A stretch of 64,000 nucleotides of DNA, taken from positions 29,840,578-29,904,577 of the forward strand of contig OY755252.1 in the NCBI GenBank assembly GCA_963576725.1, given 5' to 3'. The notes under the pieces are model-generated. The model was not told the origin of the DNA. It saw nothing but the letters and a program-made list of their open reading frames with translations, and made no database searches. The position numbers and the translations under genes were made by a program. Positions 25,701 to 31,934 of the stretch are shown here, piece after piece. This DNA comes from Azorinus chamasolen (Eukaryota > Mollusca > Bivalvia > Cardiida > Solecurtidae). How positions within the stretch are numbered: the stretch's first letter is position 1; each line of letters opens with the position of its first letter.

Positions 25701-27502
25701 CGCCTCATGGTAATGATTGCTGAGCATTATTGCCAGTTTGCCTAAACCACTATTAAACTTTTAAACATTTATTATCATTTTGCTATCAATTTAATACCAC
25801 ATTTGATCACATCCACTTTGCCGAACAGATAGTTTGCCGAAACCACCATAATTCACAGGCAATGCTATAGTAAATAAAGAAAAAATGTTGTTTAGTATAT
25901 TACATGTAGAGTAGTGGCATTAATAGTATTAATTACTATCCCCGACCACAGCACCAATTAAGGATCTGGTTATTCGCTCTCTGTGATATAAAGCTACTTA
26001 CTGAAGGCTATTGTTACGGCTCTATCACCTGGCGCTTTGGATCGAGTAGTAGGTTGAGATAGCTAACTTTATATTGTTTTAAAAATACATGTATATTCAG
26101 TTAATGGTGTCACTAATGATGATGCACACACGTCAATTAATGCGTTGATCCAGGCTATAGATAAATACCTTTCTTTAAGTAATTACAGCCTCTTCACAAA
26201 CAAAAACTAAATTCTGCATGCTTTATTTAAAGTGTATTCAATTTGTTATCTTCATATCAATATAAATATACATGCTTTCAAGTAAGTTTTATAATAGGTA
26301 AAATGAAGAACTAACTTCAGATAGTTTAAAAAAATACTTTGACATTGTACATTTTAATAGTGATTTCCTATAACAGTAACTTGATTTTTTCCATAATTGC
26401 TTATTCCACTCCAAGTCATTTCCATTCCATGCTTCTCTGCTAGTATAATTACAAGCAACCCTTCATAGATCTAGTTCCCTGTACTAACAGAATCTCGAAA
26501 CATTGAAATTAAGTTGGCAGAGATTTAATATAATTATTGTTTTGTACATTATGTCAATATTTGAATGCCGCTGAATATCTTTTTAAAAGATATTTCTTGT
26601 AACGACTTGTCTTACTGTGTTGATCGATGTTTAAACCAATTATCTCATATTGACGTTTGAAGACTCTGTAAAATCACTTTGTGAAACCATTGTAATAAAT
26701 AAAACATTCGCTCCAATAGGAGCAAATGCTCTATTTATCACAATGGTTTCAAACTACAAAATTCTAACATTTTCCTTTTCTCTAGTTAATTCTCCTTTTC
26801 GGTAGATTTATTCAAAGAGGTTGTATATAAAATAGCCAATGAGGTAATGGGTTAATCCTTACCCTGCTCTTGTAAAATTCATGTCTGCTCAAAGTTGGAT
26901 CCGTTCAATGTTTGACTACAGTAAAACCTCTCTATAATGGCCACTAAATTACATTTATACAATTATTTTGTGTTAAAGGCAGGCGACTGCTTACAGCAAG
27001 GGGAAAGTAAAACAGAACTCTCCTATAGGAGCGTTTTGTTTTACTTTCACCTTGCTTTAAGCAGCCACCTGCCCTAAATACCAACTAATTAACACAATTT
27101 AGAGACGGTTATAGAGAGGTTTTACTGTACATCCTATTCGATTATGCCTTTTAGAATCTATTGACCGAGTATCAAACAGTTTGGATCCTGATTAGACACC
27201 ACATTACTCGGCGTCCGGTCTGGATCCAATATGTTTGCAAACGCGAGTCATGTCAGCGGTAGCGGGGTAGATGATTTTTGTGTTTTCTTGCAGTTTCCTT
27301 TATCGGAGGTCACACAAATGCACAAGGGCTATGGATTTGGAGTGATGGAACAGTGATTGAAGAGTGGGGCTGGGCGGATGGCGAGCCAGATAACGACTAT
27401 CCATCAAATTGCTTATTTATTTCAATGGCTAACAACGACTTCCTATGGTACGATTATTCTTGTTCAGTGGCAATGGACGCTTTTTGTGAACTAGAATTAT
27501 GA
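5572..27502 (+). CDS. Secreted PAN-EGF-CCP-CCP-C-type lectin protein, seven coding exons (gene model)
   Basis: Exons 5572-5889, 6599-6671, 13538-13705, 15882-16082, 19589-19671, 21051-21156 and 27294-27502 join in consistent phase to 1158 nt, a predicted 385-residue protein. Domain order is a weak signal peptide (about 1-22), PAN/apple-like domain, EGF-like segment, two Sushi/CCP modules and one C-type lectin domain ending at the stop. No membrane segment follows, so a secreted lectin or adhesion/immune protein is inferred. All introns but one are GT-AG. Intron 6 must be GC-AG to keep the lectin frame. The CCP exons are symmetrical 1-1 modules, as is usual for this domain. The introns are filled with MITEs, a decayed mariner and minisatellites. 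The first exon and signal peptide are the least certain part. The ligand is unknown. Confidence 0.8.
5925..6000. repeat. Family G hairpin core, degenerate (intron 1)
   Basis: CAGATGAGACACCACGTGAC and the mirrored GGCGTCTTATTCGGGTCCAA form an eroded family G hairpin. Confidence 0.5.
6166..6411. mobile_element. Family I TTAA-flanked palindromic MITE
   Basis: TTAA at 6166 and 6408, with ends CCCTTTCGGTGCC and GGCAGTGAAAGGG. The hairpin core is TCCCTGATCAGATGCCGCC ... GGCGGCGTCTGATCTGGGA, near 6316-6368. A second copy lies at 8356-8590. No coding capacity. Confidence 0.8.
6599..6671 (+). CDS. Lectin gene exon 2: EGF-like segment
   Basis: The acceptor TTTTTGTCAG and donor GGAG|GTAATG bound a 73-nt exon in phase 0 to 1. 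It encodes VLSSCQNCHENQTCNITDG followed by SCSAG. The closely spaced cysteines (C..C....C......C) and the Gly-x-Cys pattern match a short EGF-like repeat. It has one N-glycosylation sequon, NIT, and possibly NQT. Too short for the open-frame survey but phase-compatible on both sides. Confidence 0.7.
6768..6971. mobile_element. Family D TA-flanked palindromic MITE (intron 2)
   Basis: TA at 6766-67 and 6972-73 flank CAGTACAACCTCTCTATAACG ... TTATAGAGAGTTTTTACTG. The whole element is one long palindrome centred on ACGCTCCTATAGGAGCGT. Other copies: 13317-13521, 23915-24099 and 26919-27127. Pogo/Tigger-like affinity is inferred from CAGT ends with the TA target. Confidence 0.85.
7025..7647. mobile_element. 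Composite: family E/D-like MITE containing family C MITEs
   Basis: The outer ends CAGTACAATCTCTCTAAA and GGTTTACTG are D/E-type. A degenerate family C copy occupies about 7063-7262. An intact family C copy sits at 7354-7581, inserted at the TTAA of the host sequence GCATTAAGCAGTCACC. The TTAA is present on both sides of the insert, so target duplication is visible directly. Confidence 0.75.
8356..8590. mobile_element. Family I MITE (copy 2)
   Basis: TTAACCCTTTCGGCGCC start and the same internal sequence as 6166-6411. The tip of the hairpin is deleted: CCCTGATCTGACGCCGCC runs directly into CTGATCTGGGA. The right TTAA is mutated. Confidence 0.75.
8690..8920. mobile_element. Family C TTAA-flanked MITE, complete
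   Basis: TTAA at 8690 and 8917. The hairpin arms TTTGTGAAACCATTGTGATA... meet at TTGCTCATATAGGAGCAA. 231 bp. Orientation is opposite to 51879-52110. Confidence 0.85.
9079..9123 (+). repeat. (CA)n microsatellite
   Basis: About 22 uninterrupted CA dinucleotides after a poly-C tract. Confidence 0.95.
9950..10085 (-). repeat. Dispersed repeat family M, inverted partial copy
   Basis: Contains ATGTACCAGTCATGC, AACAGTCGGCCGAACA and AAGAGACACACGAA blocks. These are the reverse complement of the T/G-rich half of 33760-34070. Open frames on both strands here are repeat-derived. Confidence 0.55.
10540..10892 (+). repeat. 45-bp minisatellite, about 8 copies
   Basis: Units of the form TAATGGTTATCAGTNTGCAA + CTAACACATTTNAACGAGCTG + TGCC. 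The length is a multiple of three and the units have no stops. A 123-codon frame on the plus strand and a 115-codon frame on the minus strand both read through. I regard these as repeat-driven, not genes. Copies differ by a few percent and alternate between two variants (ACATTT vs AAATTGC). Confidence 0.9.
11226..11463. mobile_element. Family B MITE, degenerate
   Basis: TTAACGTGTTACTCCATAAG start, then GCAAACAGAACAAATAC, GGCGGCTCCTGCTGAAGCCG, and the tail GAATATTCACTGAATAAGGAGTTAA. The arm sequences are eroded. Confidence 0.6.
11464..12400. other. Intron 2 sequence without recognisable gene
   Basis: AT-rich; no coding signal seen. The only structure is a two-copy tandem repeat of GAATGAACATTTAAATGCAT plus a TTATTACATGTATA block at about 12160-12250. 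Confidence 0.6.
12405..12609. mobile_element. Family E TA-flanked palindromic MITE
   Basis: TA on both sides; ends CAGTGAAACCCCTCCAATGCG and CGCATTAGAGGGTTTTTACTG. The long hairpin is centred on AAGCTCCTATAGGGGCTT. Close relatives: 14639-14842, 16764-16970 and 49355-49559. Confidence 0.85.
12646..12740. repeat. Short inverted repeat
   Basis: GACCGACTGTCTTATATGACC and a mirrored block GGCCATATAAGACAGTCTCG, with a 25-bp spacer. Not assigned to a MITE family. Confidence 0.5.
12910..13131. mobile_element. Family J TTAA-flanked palindromic MITE
   Basis: TTAA at 12910 and 13128; ends CCCATTTGCTCCCA and TGGGAGCAAATGGG, a perfect 14-bp terminal repeat. The hairpin core GCAAACAGTGTAGACTCTGA is mirrored as TCAGAGTCTACACTGTTTGC. 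An inverted second copy lies at 50900-51130. Confidence 0.9.
13317..13521. mobile_element. Family D MITE abutting lectin exon 3
   Basis: TA-flanked, with ends CAGTAAAACATCTTTATAACG and CGTTATAGAGAGGTTTTACTG. Part of the right arm at the tip is lost. Its right end lies 16 bp before exon 3, so the MITE end (GAGGTTTTACTG) forms part of the acceptor region. Confidence 0.85.
13538..13705 (+). CDS. Lectin gene exon 3: Sushi/CCP domain 1
   Basis: A 168-nt, phase 1-1 exon bounded by acceptor TTCTTTTACAG and donor GCAG|GTATTC. It encodes a complete CCP module of about 56 residues: CLPLHMLNGG, then VFCNVGYTLS, VCQSTGEWSN and VPTCTA. This preserves the four-cysteine pattern and the tryptophan before the last cysteine. 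CCP modules mediate protein binding in complement-like and adhesion proteins. A family D MITE ends 16 bp before the exon, and a family F MITE begins about 10 bp after it. Confidence 0.85.
13716..14013 (-). mobile_element. Family F MITE, degenerate, just after lectin exon 3
   Basis: TCTCGGATAACTCGAACTTCG near the left and GTTCGAACTATCGATAA near the right are the family F subterminal blocks, inverted. The centre AATGCTGAAAGCTCC...AGCTTTCAG is eroded. It begins about 10 bp after the exon 3 donor. Confidence 0.65.
14159..14343 (-). mobile_element. Family H MITE, inverted
   Basis: TTAACCCTTCTCTTCACTG start. The hairpin reads CCCTGATGAGACAGCTCCTG and its mirror, then TATTGACGTGAATAGCAAGCGAAGG. Same family as 52203-52453, reverse orientation. 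Part of the side sequence is lost. Confidence 0.75.
14639..14842. mobile_element. Family E TA-flanked MITE, complete
   Basis: Ends CAGTAAACCCATCTAATGCG and AAAGGGGTTTTACTG with TA on both sides. Almost perfect central palindrome around AAAGCTCCTATAGGAGCTTT. A more eroded E-like copy lies at about 14350-14480. Confidence 0.85.
15257..15440. mobile_element. Family C MITE, partial
   Basis: TTAACCCATTCACTCATATTG start; CCATTGTGATAA and its mirror with the hairpin tip deleted; GCTCTTTTTCGGTAGATTTATTC near the right. The right TTAA is not recognisable. Confidence 0.65.
15685..15857. mobile_element. Family C MITE ending 24 bp before lectin exon 4
   Basis: ACCTCTTTCAACACATCTACC, CCATTGTGATAAAT and its mirror, then GAGTGAATGGGTTAA. 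The right TTAA is at 15854-15857. The hairpin tip is deleted. Confidence 0.7.
15882..16082 (+). CDS. Lectin gene exon 4: Sushi/CCP domain 2
   Basis: A 201-nt, phase 1-1 exon between acceptor CATTATTGCAG and donor GTGG|GTATGT. It encodes DCGPPPTQANVES, then RTYTCAFGHV, ATCDVNGAWTTDFEC: a typical CCP with CG-PP start, G-x-W and terminal cysteine. The upstream family C MITE ends in TTAA at 15857, only 24 bp before the exon. The acceptor has a poor polypyrimidine tract. Confidence 0.85.
16162..16411. mobile_element. Family A TTAA-flanked palindromic MITE, complete
   Basis: TTAA at 16162 and 16408; ends CCCTTTCCCTGTTCTATG and TATGAGGGAAAGGG. The core GCAAACAAAGCAGACCCTGA is mirrored by CTGATCTGGGTATACTCTG. 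250 bp, noncoding. One of the cleanest copies. Confidence 0.9.
16592..16757. mobile_element. Family C MITE
   Basis: TTAACCCATTATCTCATAGG start and GAGGAAATAGGTTAA end. Internal TCTACCGAAAAGGAGCATTA. The hairpin centre is deleted. Confidence 0.7.
16764..16970. mobile_element. Family E MITE
   Basis: AGAATAGAACCCCTCTAATGC ... GCATTAGAAAGGTTTTTATTG. Long palindrome with the tip CGCCCTTCTTGGAGC, diverged from GCTCCTATAGGAGC. Confidence 0.75.
17298..18682 (-). mobile_element. Decayed mariner element, minus strand (intron 4 of lectin gene)
   Basis: Perfect 28-bp inverted repeats lie at 17297-17324 and 18656-18683 (ACATATGAACAGATAACC... and its mirror), with TA on the left and TG on the right. The 1.4-kb size and the transposase remnants inside match a mariner. 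The element is on the opposite strand to the host gene. Confidence 0.85.
17417..18415 (-). pseudogene. Mariner transposase remnant
   Basis: Reading on the minus strand: start MVRKRSQEIV near 18415; a helix-turn-helix part with GRPRSVVTKKTIGRFRGIL; the first catalytic region CTGDEIWVHCFEPQRK (17755-18084); and the C-terminal block CDIFLFHRLKNLP...NWIKRLKR (17417-17614). The blocks are in different frames, and the central part with the second catalytic Asp is not intact. The gene is dead. It differs clearly from the mariner at 41126-42517. Confidence 0.85.
19055..19325 (+). repeat. 22-bp minisatellite, about 12 copies
   Basis: Tandem units GATAAGGCACAGGTCAGACA plus CA, with a variant GATAATGCAC. 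It lies in intron 4, about 260 bp before lectin exon 5. Confidence 0.95.
19589..19671 (+). CDS. Lectin gene exon 5: start of C-type lectin domain
   Basis: Acceptor CGTCTTCAG, donor GCG|GTAAGT, phase 1 to 0. It encodes ENCPDGWKLLGSSCYGF followed by TPSVPTATEGA, the canonical N-terminal strand of a long-form C-type lectin domain (C-P-x-G-W...C-Y). Long-form domains have this extra disulphide at the start. Confidence 0.85.
19712..19750 (+). repeat. (CTAT)n microsatellite
   Basis: About nine CTAT tetranucleotides just after lectin exon 5. Confidence 0.9.
19955..20105. mobile_element. Family B MITE, partial
   Basis: AACCCTTTATAGCC start, ACAAACAAAGTAGACCCAGA hairpin arm and a degraded mirror, then GAGTTTACAGTTTCTGTTATAG. 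It is cut on the right by repeat M. Confidence 0.55.
20113..20260 (-). repeat. Dispersed repeat family M, inverted copy
   Basis: ACAAACAGCCGCCCGAACAG, GTACATAACTACCAAAAACA and TAAAGAGACGCACAAAGAC are the reverse complement of blocks at 33900-34010. Confidence 0.65.
20818..20945. repeat. Family K foldback repeat
   Basis: GTCCATGCTTATAAAACTTTT ... AAAAGCTTTATAAGCATGGAC, with CTCAAATCTGACCAATCAAA between. Terminal inverted arms are about 19 bp. Confidence 0.75.
21051..21156 (+). CDS. Lectin gene exon 6: C-type lectin domain, middle
   Basis: Acceptor TTGCTTAACAG. It encodes EGCRTVDSNAHLADINTQTE followed by LSTLSNW and more, matching the lectin signature C......HLA.I....E. The only GT donor nearby (after 21160) leaves phase 2, which does not fit the next exon. 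Ending at 21156 before GCAAGT leaves phase 1 and restores the reading frame into FIGGH of exon 7. I therefore call a GC donor here. Confidence 0.7.
21512..21760. mobile_element. Family A TTAA-flanked MITE, complete
   Basis: TTAA at 21512 and 21757; CCCTTTCCCTGTTCTATG ... TATGAGGGAAATGG. The core GCAAACAGAGCAGACCCTGA is mirrored as CTGGTCTGGGTCTACTCTG. Confidence 0.9.
21925..22255 (+). repeat. 31-bp minisatellite, about 10-11 copies
   Basis: Near-identical tandem units TAACATACCGTTATGTTGGT plus CTGTATCATAG. One unit lacks ACATA and a few have TCCG for TCTG. The very high identity points to recent expansion. Confidence 0.95.
22866..23390 (+). mobile_element. hAT-like foldback element, rearranged copy
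   Basis: The left end AAAGATGCCCGACGCATGC followed by poly-C and poly-A equals the end of the element at 43453-44398. The interior shares with that element the blocks GCATAATTCGCG-type, AACGAATACAGATCCCC and GCGAAACGAT-type (inverted). No matching right terminal repeat was found, so the copy is truncated or rearranged. Confidence 0.65.
23788..23918 (+). repeat. Dispersed repeat family N (copy 2)
   Basis: AGCAGACTCAGTTTTAATGA, GTGCAACACTACTCATGCC and CTAGCACCGGCTTAA match 3793-3920. Confidence 0.6.
23915..24099. mobile_element. Family D MITE, left end truncated
   Basis: AAAACCTCTCTATAACGACC ... AATAGAGAGGTTTTACTG. The hairpin tip is lost. It joins directly to repeat N. Confidence 0.75.
24598..24728. 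repeat. Family K foldback repeat
   Basis: Two TTTTGATTGGTCAGATTTGA blocks face CTCAAATCTGACCAATCAAA, followed by AAATGTTTTATAAGCATGGAC. Confidence 0.75.
24985..25110 (+). repeat. Cluster of GGACGTTTCGGC motifs
   Basis: Five or six near-copies of (A/G)GGACGTTTCGGCC or AGGAAGTTTCGCC within 100 bp. Similar in style to the TTTCGCTACC clusters at 39815-40580. Function unknown. Confidence 0.5.
25115..26620. other. Intron 6 sequence with no recognised feature
   Basis: AT-rich unique-looking sequence. I see no plausible exon, MITE or tandem repeat here. Confidence 0.5.
26631..26855. mobile_element. Family C TTAA-flanked MITE
   Basis: TTAA at 26631 and 26852. Hairpin ...CATTCGCTCCAATAGGAGCAAATG... 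flanked by CCATTGTAATAAAT and TTATCACAATGG. Complete, lightly eroded. Confidence 0.85.
26919..27127. mobile_element. Family D TA-flanked MITE, complete
   Basis: TA on both sides; CAGTAAAACCTCTCTATAATG ... TTATAGAGAGGTTTTACTG. Tip CTCTCCTATAGGAGCG. Confidence 0.85.
27165..27250. repeat. Family G hairpin, degenerate, just before lectin exon 7
   Basis: TCAAACAGTTTGGATCCTGA and the mirrored GGTCTGGATCCAATATGTTTG. It ends about 45 bp before exon 7. Confidence 0.6.
27294..27502 (+). CDS. Lectin gene exon 7: C-terminal half of C-type lectin domain and stop
   Basis: Acceptor TGTTTTCTTGCAG; TGA stop at 27500-27502. It encodes SFIGGHTNAQG, then WIWSDGTVIEEWGWADGEPD, a C in NCLF, LWYDYSCSVAMD and FCELEL. 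The WND-like position reads WYDY and the EPN-like sugar-specificity loop reads EPD. Calcium-dependent sugar binding is therefore uncertain: EPN favours mannose and QPD galactose, while EPD is an intermediate form. No transmembrane or tail sequence follows. Confidence 0.85.
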
Positions 27503-27942
27503 CTTGGTTTGATGTAGTGTTTATTCTTGAAAAAAAACGTGCTGTTTAGTCCCGCTAGACCATATATTAACAAGGCGATTCTCTTGCTCACGCGCTGTTG
27601 TTGACCGGTTTTAATTATACCTATTAGGGGCCTACGGTAAACAATGGACGCGAATGCTATATAGCGTTTTGGCCTAAGCTAGGTGAAAGCCGGGTGCGAG
27701 CATATCAGGGGCGCCGACGATGAACTGTTTTTGTGATAGACAAATTGAATGAAGTTTCGTGTGAACGGTATTTGATAAATCATGAATTGACGTCAGAAAG
27801 AAAAACAGTGGCCCGGAAACAGCATAAATCGAACGACATGTCAAAGAAGTGTATATTTTGCTGCCGTAGTTTTGCTTGTATTTGGAAGAATTAAATTGAT
27901 TTAGGAAAGCAGAAAATGGGTTTTATGCAAGAATAGCGTTTA

Positions 27943-28070
27943 TACACGTTTGTTTTCGGGCAATAACATCTGCAGTGTCCCGAGGGACTGTTGTTGCCCT
28001 CGCCATTCAGGCTCGGGCCAACAACAGTCCCTCGGGACACTGCAGATGCTATTGCCCGAACAAACGTGTA
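27943..28070. repeat. Long inverted repeat, about 52-bp arms
   Basis: Arms TACACGTTTG...CTGTTGTTG (27943-27996) and CAACAACAG...CAAACGTGTA (28019-28070) match nearly perfectly apart from small indels. The spacer CCCTCGCC...GGCTCGGG can pair partly too. Not related in sequence to the other MITE families. It lies 440 bp after the lectin stop codon. Confidence 0.8.
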
Positions 28071-28284
28071 TTAACCCTCTATTGGTGTACTTCAGTGTTG
28101 TTTCAGTGAGACACCGTCGCATTCCTGAAACAGGGTCCTCTGTATCGTAAATCTGATGCATTGAAGGGAACATCGACAGCAAGTATTCCCACAAAGGTTA
28201 AATAAGATGGGGAATATACAAGTGCTGCTAGTAAATCTATTATTATACCTACATAACGTTATACCAATATCGAAACATTCATAA

Positions 28285-28475
28285 ACAGTAAACCCCTTAA
28301 AGTTAACACTTAATGACTTGCATTTCGTGACTTTATAATCAGCTTAATGCAGGTCAGAAGTTATACAGAAAGTTCGGAGCTTTCTGCATTAATTATCATG
28401 AATTTAGCTATTACATGCCTTTAAGACACAAAGTTAGACTTTTTTGTGGTCGCTTTAGAGGGGTTTAAATGTCGA
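28285..28475. mobile_element. Family E MITE, degenerate
   Basis: CAGTAAACCCCTTAAAGTTAA ... GGTCGCTTTAGAGGGGTTTA. The centre AGCTTAATGCAGG...TTCGGAGCTTTCTGCATTA is shortened. Confidence 0.6.
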
Positions 28476-28810
28476 TAAGCTCCTGAAAGGACACGGCTTC
28501 ACAAGTAATGAAGAATACAGAGACATGTTGGCGAGGCGATTTAGTTTTTTTAGCGTGTGCCCAGAACAGTCGATTTGTTGTCTAGCTCCGATCCGTTCGC
28601 ATTGAACTCGCCGTCGGACGTGGTTATGTTGTTATGGCGCTCCCACTATAATTACCAGGGGTCCCAGGTATGATCACCTATACTGGACCAACGCCTTCGG
28701 ATGAGACTTTATAAACAGAGGTCCGATGTATCAGTGCTTTACTATGGACATCTTAAAGAACCAGAGAAACTCTATCGATAAGAGTATAGCATCGCATCCG
28801 CCCAAGCCCG

Positions 28811-28814
<4 letters not shown>

Positions 28815-28854
<40 letters not shown>
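28815..28854 (+). repeat. (TC)n microsatellite
   Basis: Poly-C followed by about 18 TC dinucleotides. Confidence 0.9.
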
Positions 28855-28857
<3 letters not shown>

Positions 28858-28907
28858 GCTCGATTCGCACACTTTCTTGTTATAGGCTTCTTGACGGTCA
28901 TTTTGAC

Positions 28908-29060
28908 TACAATAGAGCCTGCTCTAAGCGGACATTTATTCTTGGAACATAGACGTAATCAAAAACAGGCGGTCGCAGGGAAAAGGTAATGCAGAAAGCT
29001 CCTAGAGAACCTTCTGCATTGTGTTTGACTTGCATTAAGCAACCACTTGACCACTTGCTA
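28908..29060. mobile_element. Family E MITE, partial
   Basis: AATGCAGAAAGCTCCTAGAG and a mirrored CTTCTGCATTG, then TGCATTAAGCAACCACTTG. Left end eroded (AGAGCCTGCTCTAAGCGGAC). Confidence 0.5.
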
Positions 29061-29254
29061 TAGAAACCCATGTGGAAACCTATGTCTAATGGTGGCTTTA
29101 GACACATGTAGAACATCTCAATTGAAACACTTTCGCCATCAATTGATAATTTCGTGTATATTTATTTTCATGTATACATGTACTTATTTTATGATATTTT
29201 TCATGGAAGTTTTGACTGAGATAAAAACTGTATTATAATATCTATATATTTTAA

Positions 29255-29345
29255 TCAGCAAACAAAGTAGACCCTGATCAAATGAGTCCTATAAGAACTG
29301 GGTATATTCTGTTTGCAAAGGCGTAAAAAGCGGTTTATATGAAGT
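29255..29345. mobile_element. Family A/B MITE fragment
   Basis: AGCAAACAAAGTAGACCCTGA, a damaged tip, then CTGGGTATATTCTGTTTGCAA and GCGGTTTATATGAAG. The flanks are lost. Confidence 0.55.
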
Positions 29346-29982
29346 TATTGCAGAGTGAACGTATATAGCTCCCATTCAAGCATTAAGTTTGTTCTGCATA
29401 CACATCCCTGTTTATTCATTATATGGTCACGACAGAGAGATTTTGTTATACAGTCTGTTTATTACAAAAACATGAAAAGTTTAGTCTCTCTTCTATAGCT
29501 TTCTTATAACTGATGACCCTTGTATTAAAATGTTGCTTACCCCTGTTCTGTGTGTGTATGTGTATGTATGTATGTATGATCTGAAAGTATAATTATGTTG
29601 AGTATCAATATTTCCATGATTCAAATCTGACACAATGTATGTGCTATCTGTTGCATGCCGATAGTGCTATGACTTATTATTGAATGGTCTTGTTTGACAA
29701 TAATTTGTGTCAACATTGATGTGAAAATGATTGTCTGCAAGCAAACAAATTTGGTTTTGTATATGATCACTTTTGTCTTGAATAGCTGTATTTTCTATAG
29801 GCAAGCAAGCTTCGTTTTGTGTATACCGGAGGACTGTGTTTTCTGCTATAATAATACAGCGATATGTATGAATCATGGAACAGCATCCTGCGTTACATGT
29901 TAACATTGACAATACACAATCCATACTCGGTTGAAAATCATTCGATTCAAGACAATGTTGAGTTGGTGCTGTATTTTAGACA

Positions 29983-30140
29983 GGGTCCATGCTTATAAAA
30001 CTTTTAGTTGAGTCTTAGTTCGTTCTCAAGTTTTTGATTGGTCAGATTTGGGCCTTTGAGTCAAATCTGACCAATCAAAAGCTTGAGAACTCAAATCTGA
30101 CCAATCAAAAGCTTGAGAAGGAACTCAGATTCAACTATTT
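29983..30140. repeat. Family K foldback repeat
   Basis: GGGTCCATGCTTATAAAACTT left arm, GATTGGTCAGATTTGGGCC, then two CTGACCAATCAAAAGCTTGA blocks. The right TATAAGCATGG end is replaced by poly-T. Confidence 0.7.
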
Positions 30141-30144
30141 TTTT

Positions 30145-31690
30145 TTTGCAGAACGTTCATGCTAAATAGAGTCAGTTTTTTCGTCTATTACATAGCAATA
30201 TGTATGGTTTTGTTGACAGAAACCTGAATAACCAGTGCAATTACGAGGGGTAGTTCGATTATCTGCAATGTATTCAATCTGTACTGGAGAAATATTGAAG
30301 TACTGTTGTCTGTACAAAAGCATTTATGTGCTGAGTAATAGTCTGCAAACTTGAAAACTGCAAAACAATCGCTGTACCATGATCGTTTGGCTTCACAGTT
30401 TCATTTCTAGCACAGGAATCAAATAGAAAATAAGATGTTTCAGTTCGAAATAGACTAATTGTCAAACTATTTGCTGTAAATAAAAGTTTCTATGGTTTCT
30501 TCTACCTGACTGTGTTTTCGTATTTTCTCCCTGACCATCTACATCATAAACGAGTACTTCGTACACATGTACAGTAAGCTATCTGCCTTAGAATTCCAAA
30601 CATAGGGTATTTCATCATGCACAATGTATCTAGGATTCGGATTGTTAGATTAAAAATATTCCTATTATATGACCTGTCACCCGATTGGCATGCATGTACT
30701 TTCGTTTTCAATACGATTGTTACGTGTAAAGACAATCCACGCTACCAGAGCAATGAGTGTGCACTGAAGTCCTTGACTAAAAGAGTCAATAACCCCTTGA
30801 TGCAACTAACCTCGATAACAAGACATCATTGGAGATTATATAACCTTGTATTTTTTCTGTGAAATCAAGGCCGATGTTATGCGATTCTATTGCGCAGTTT
30901 CCTTCTTTTGTAAAACATACGCATCGCTTAATTTGACAAAACAAAATAATTCGATCTTAGTTTACCAAAATAAGTTACCTTGTTTGTGCTTAGAGTAAAG
31001 TTAGAATCAATTAAAACACGTAATAGTAACATCAAACGGTTCTTATTTGTATAAATGTGGTAATGTAATTCAAGCTTATTTAAAAACAAATTGATTGGTT
31101 TATGACAAGCTTCTATATATGTAATCAACTTGAGATAACGTTTGCGTATTGTAGATGCTATAGACTGTATGCATAAAACTTTAAGTTGATTTCTGACTGA
31201 GAAAATGTATTACCGACTGTATTGGCTCCTGCTTTCAAAGTAAATAATGCTGGAAAGGTCTGGCGATCTCTCCAATAAGAAACAAAGTACAAAGTAAGGT
31301 AAATTGCACTAACCTGTAGAAAATGGAGATCCAGAGAGTCAAGTTTACACTTAATTTGCAATCAGAGTTAAAATGTATTGAACCTCTAACCTCCTTGTTA
31401 ATTTATGGACCAATCGCATGCTGTCCAGCTAGATCAGCATGCTTGGTCAGCGTGAGCCCGGTCAAATTTGCCCTTCTTTATTCTATGTAAAAACAGCCAT
31501 TTTCTGCATCTCCTAGCTACTTACAGGCATAGATTTGGTTATACAATCTTAATAGATTTGGTTATACAATCTTAACACATTCATATTTAGTCCAAACACT
31601 CTCTCTAGATCACCAGACAACAAGGTCAAGAAAGTACTGAAGTATGTACACACCGTCTATTTTCGCTTTAAATTTGGATCATTCTGACGT
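30145..31690. other. Intergenic sequence, nothing recognised
   Basis: No gene or named repeat seen. The only local structure is a 22-bp direct duplication (ATAGATTTGGTTATACAATC) at 31530-31575. Confidence 0.5.
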
Positions 31691-31934
31691 TCCACACACA
31701 TGTTTCCCAACATGTTGCGTCCACCAGAGGAAGAGGTTCTGCAAGAGAGTCACAAAAATGACCCCAATGGACAGGTAATACACACAATAACCTAAAAATA
31801 TGCAATTATTCAGCCTGTCAGGTTCTTAAGAGACACTTATTAGCTCATATTTAAAGCACAGCATTTCTAAAGAACTACTTTTATGCAATTGTACATGTTT
31901 TACTGCGCACTTGCTACAATTATAAATATAATTG

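Noticed and set aside
27940..28194. 84-codon minus-strand frame
   Set aside because: Most of it translates the long inverted repeat at 27943-28070.
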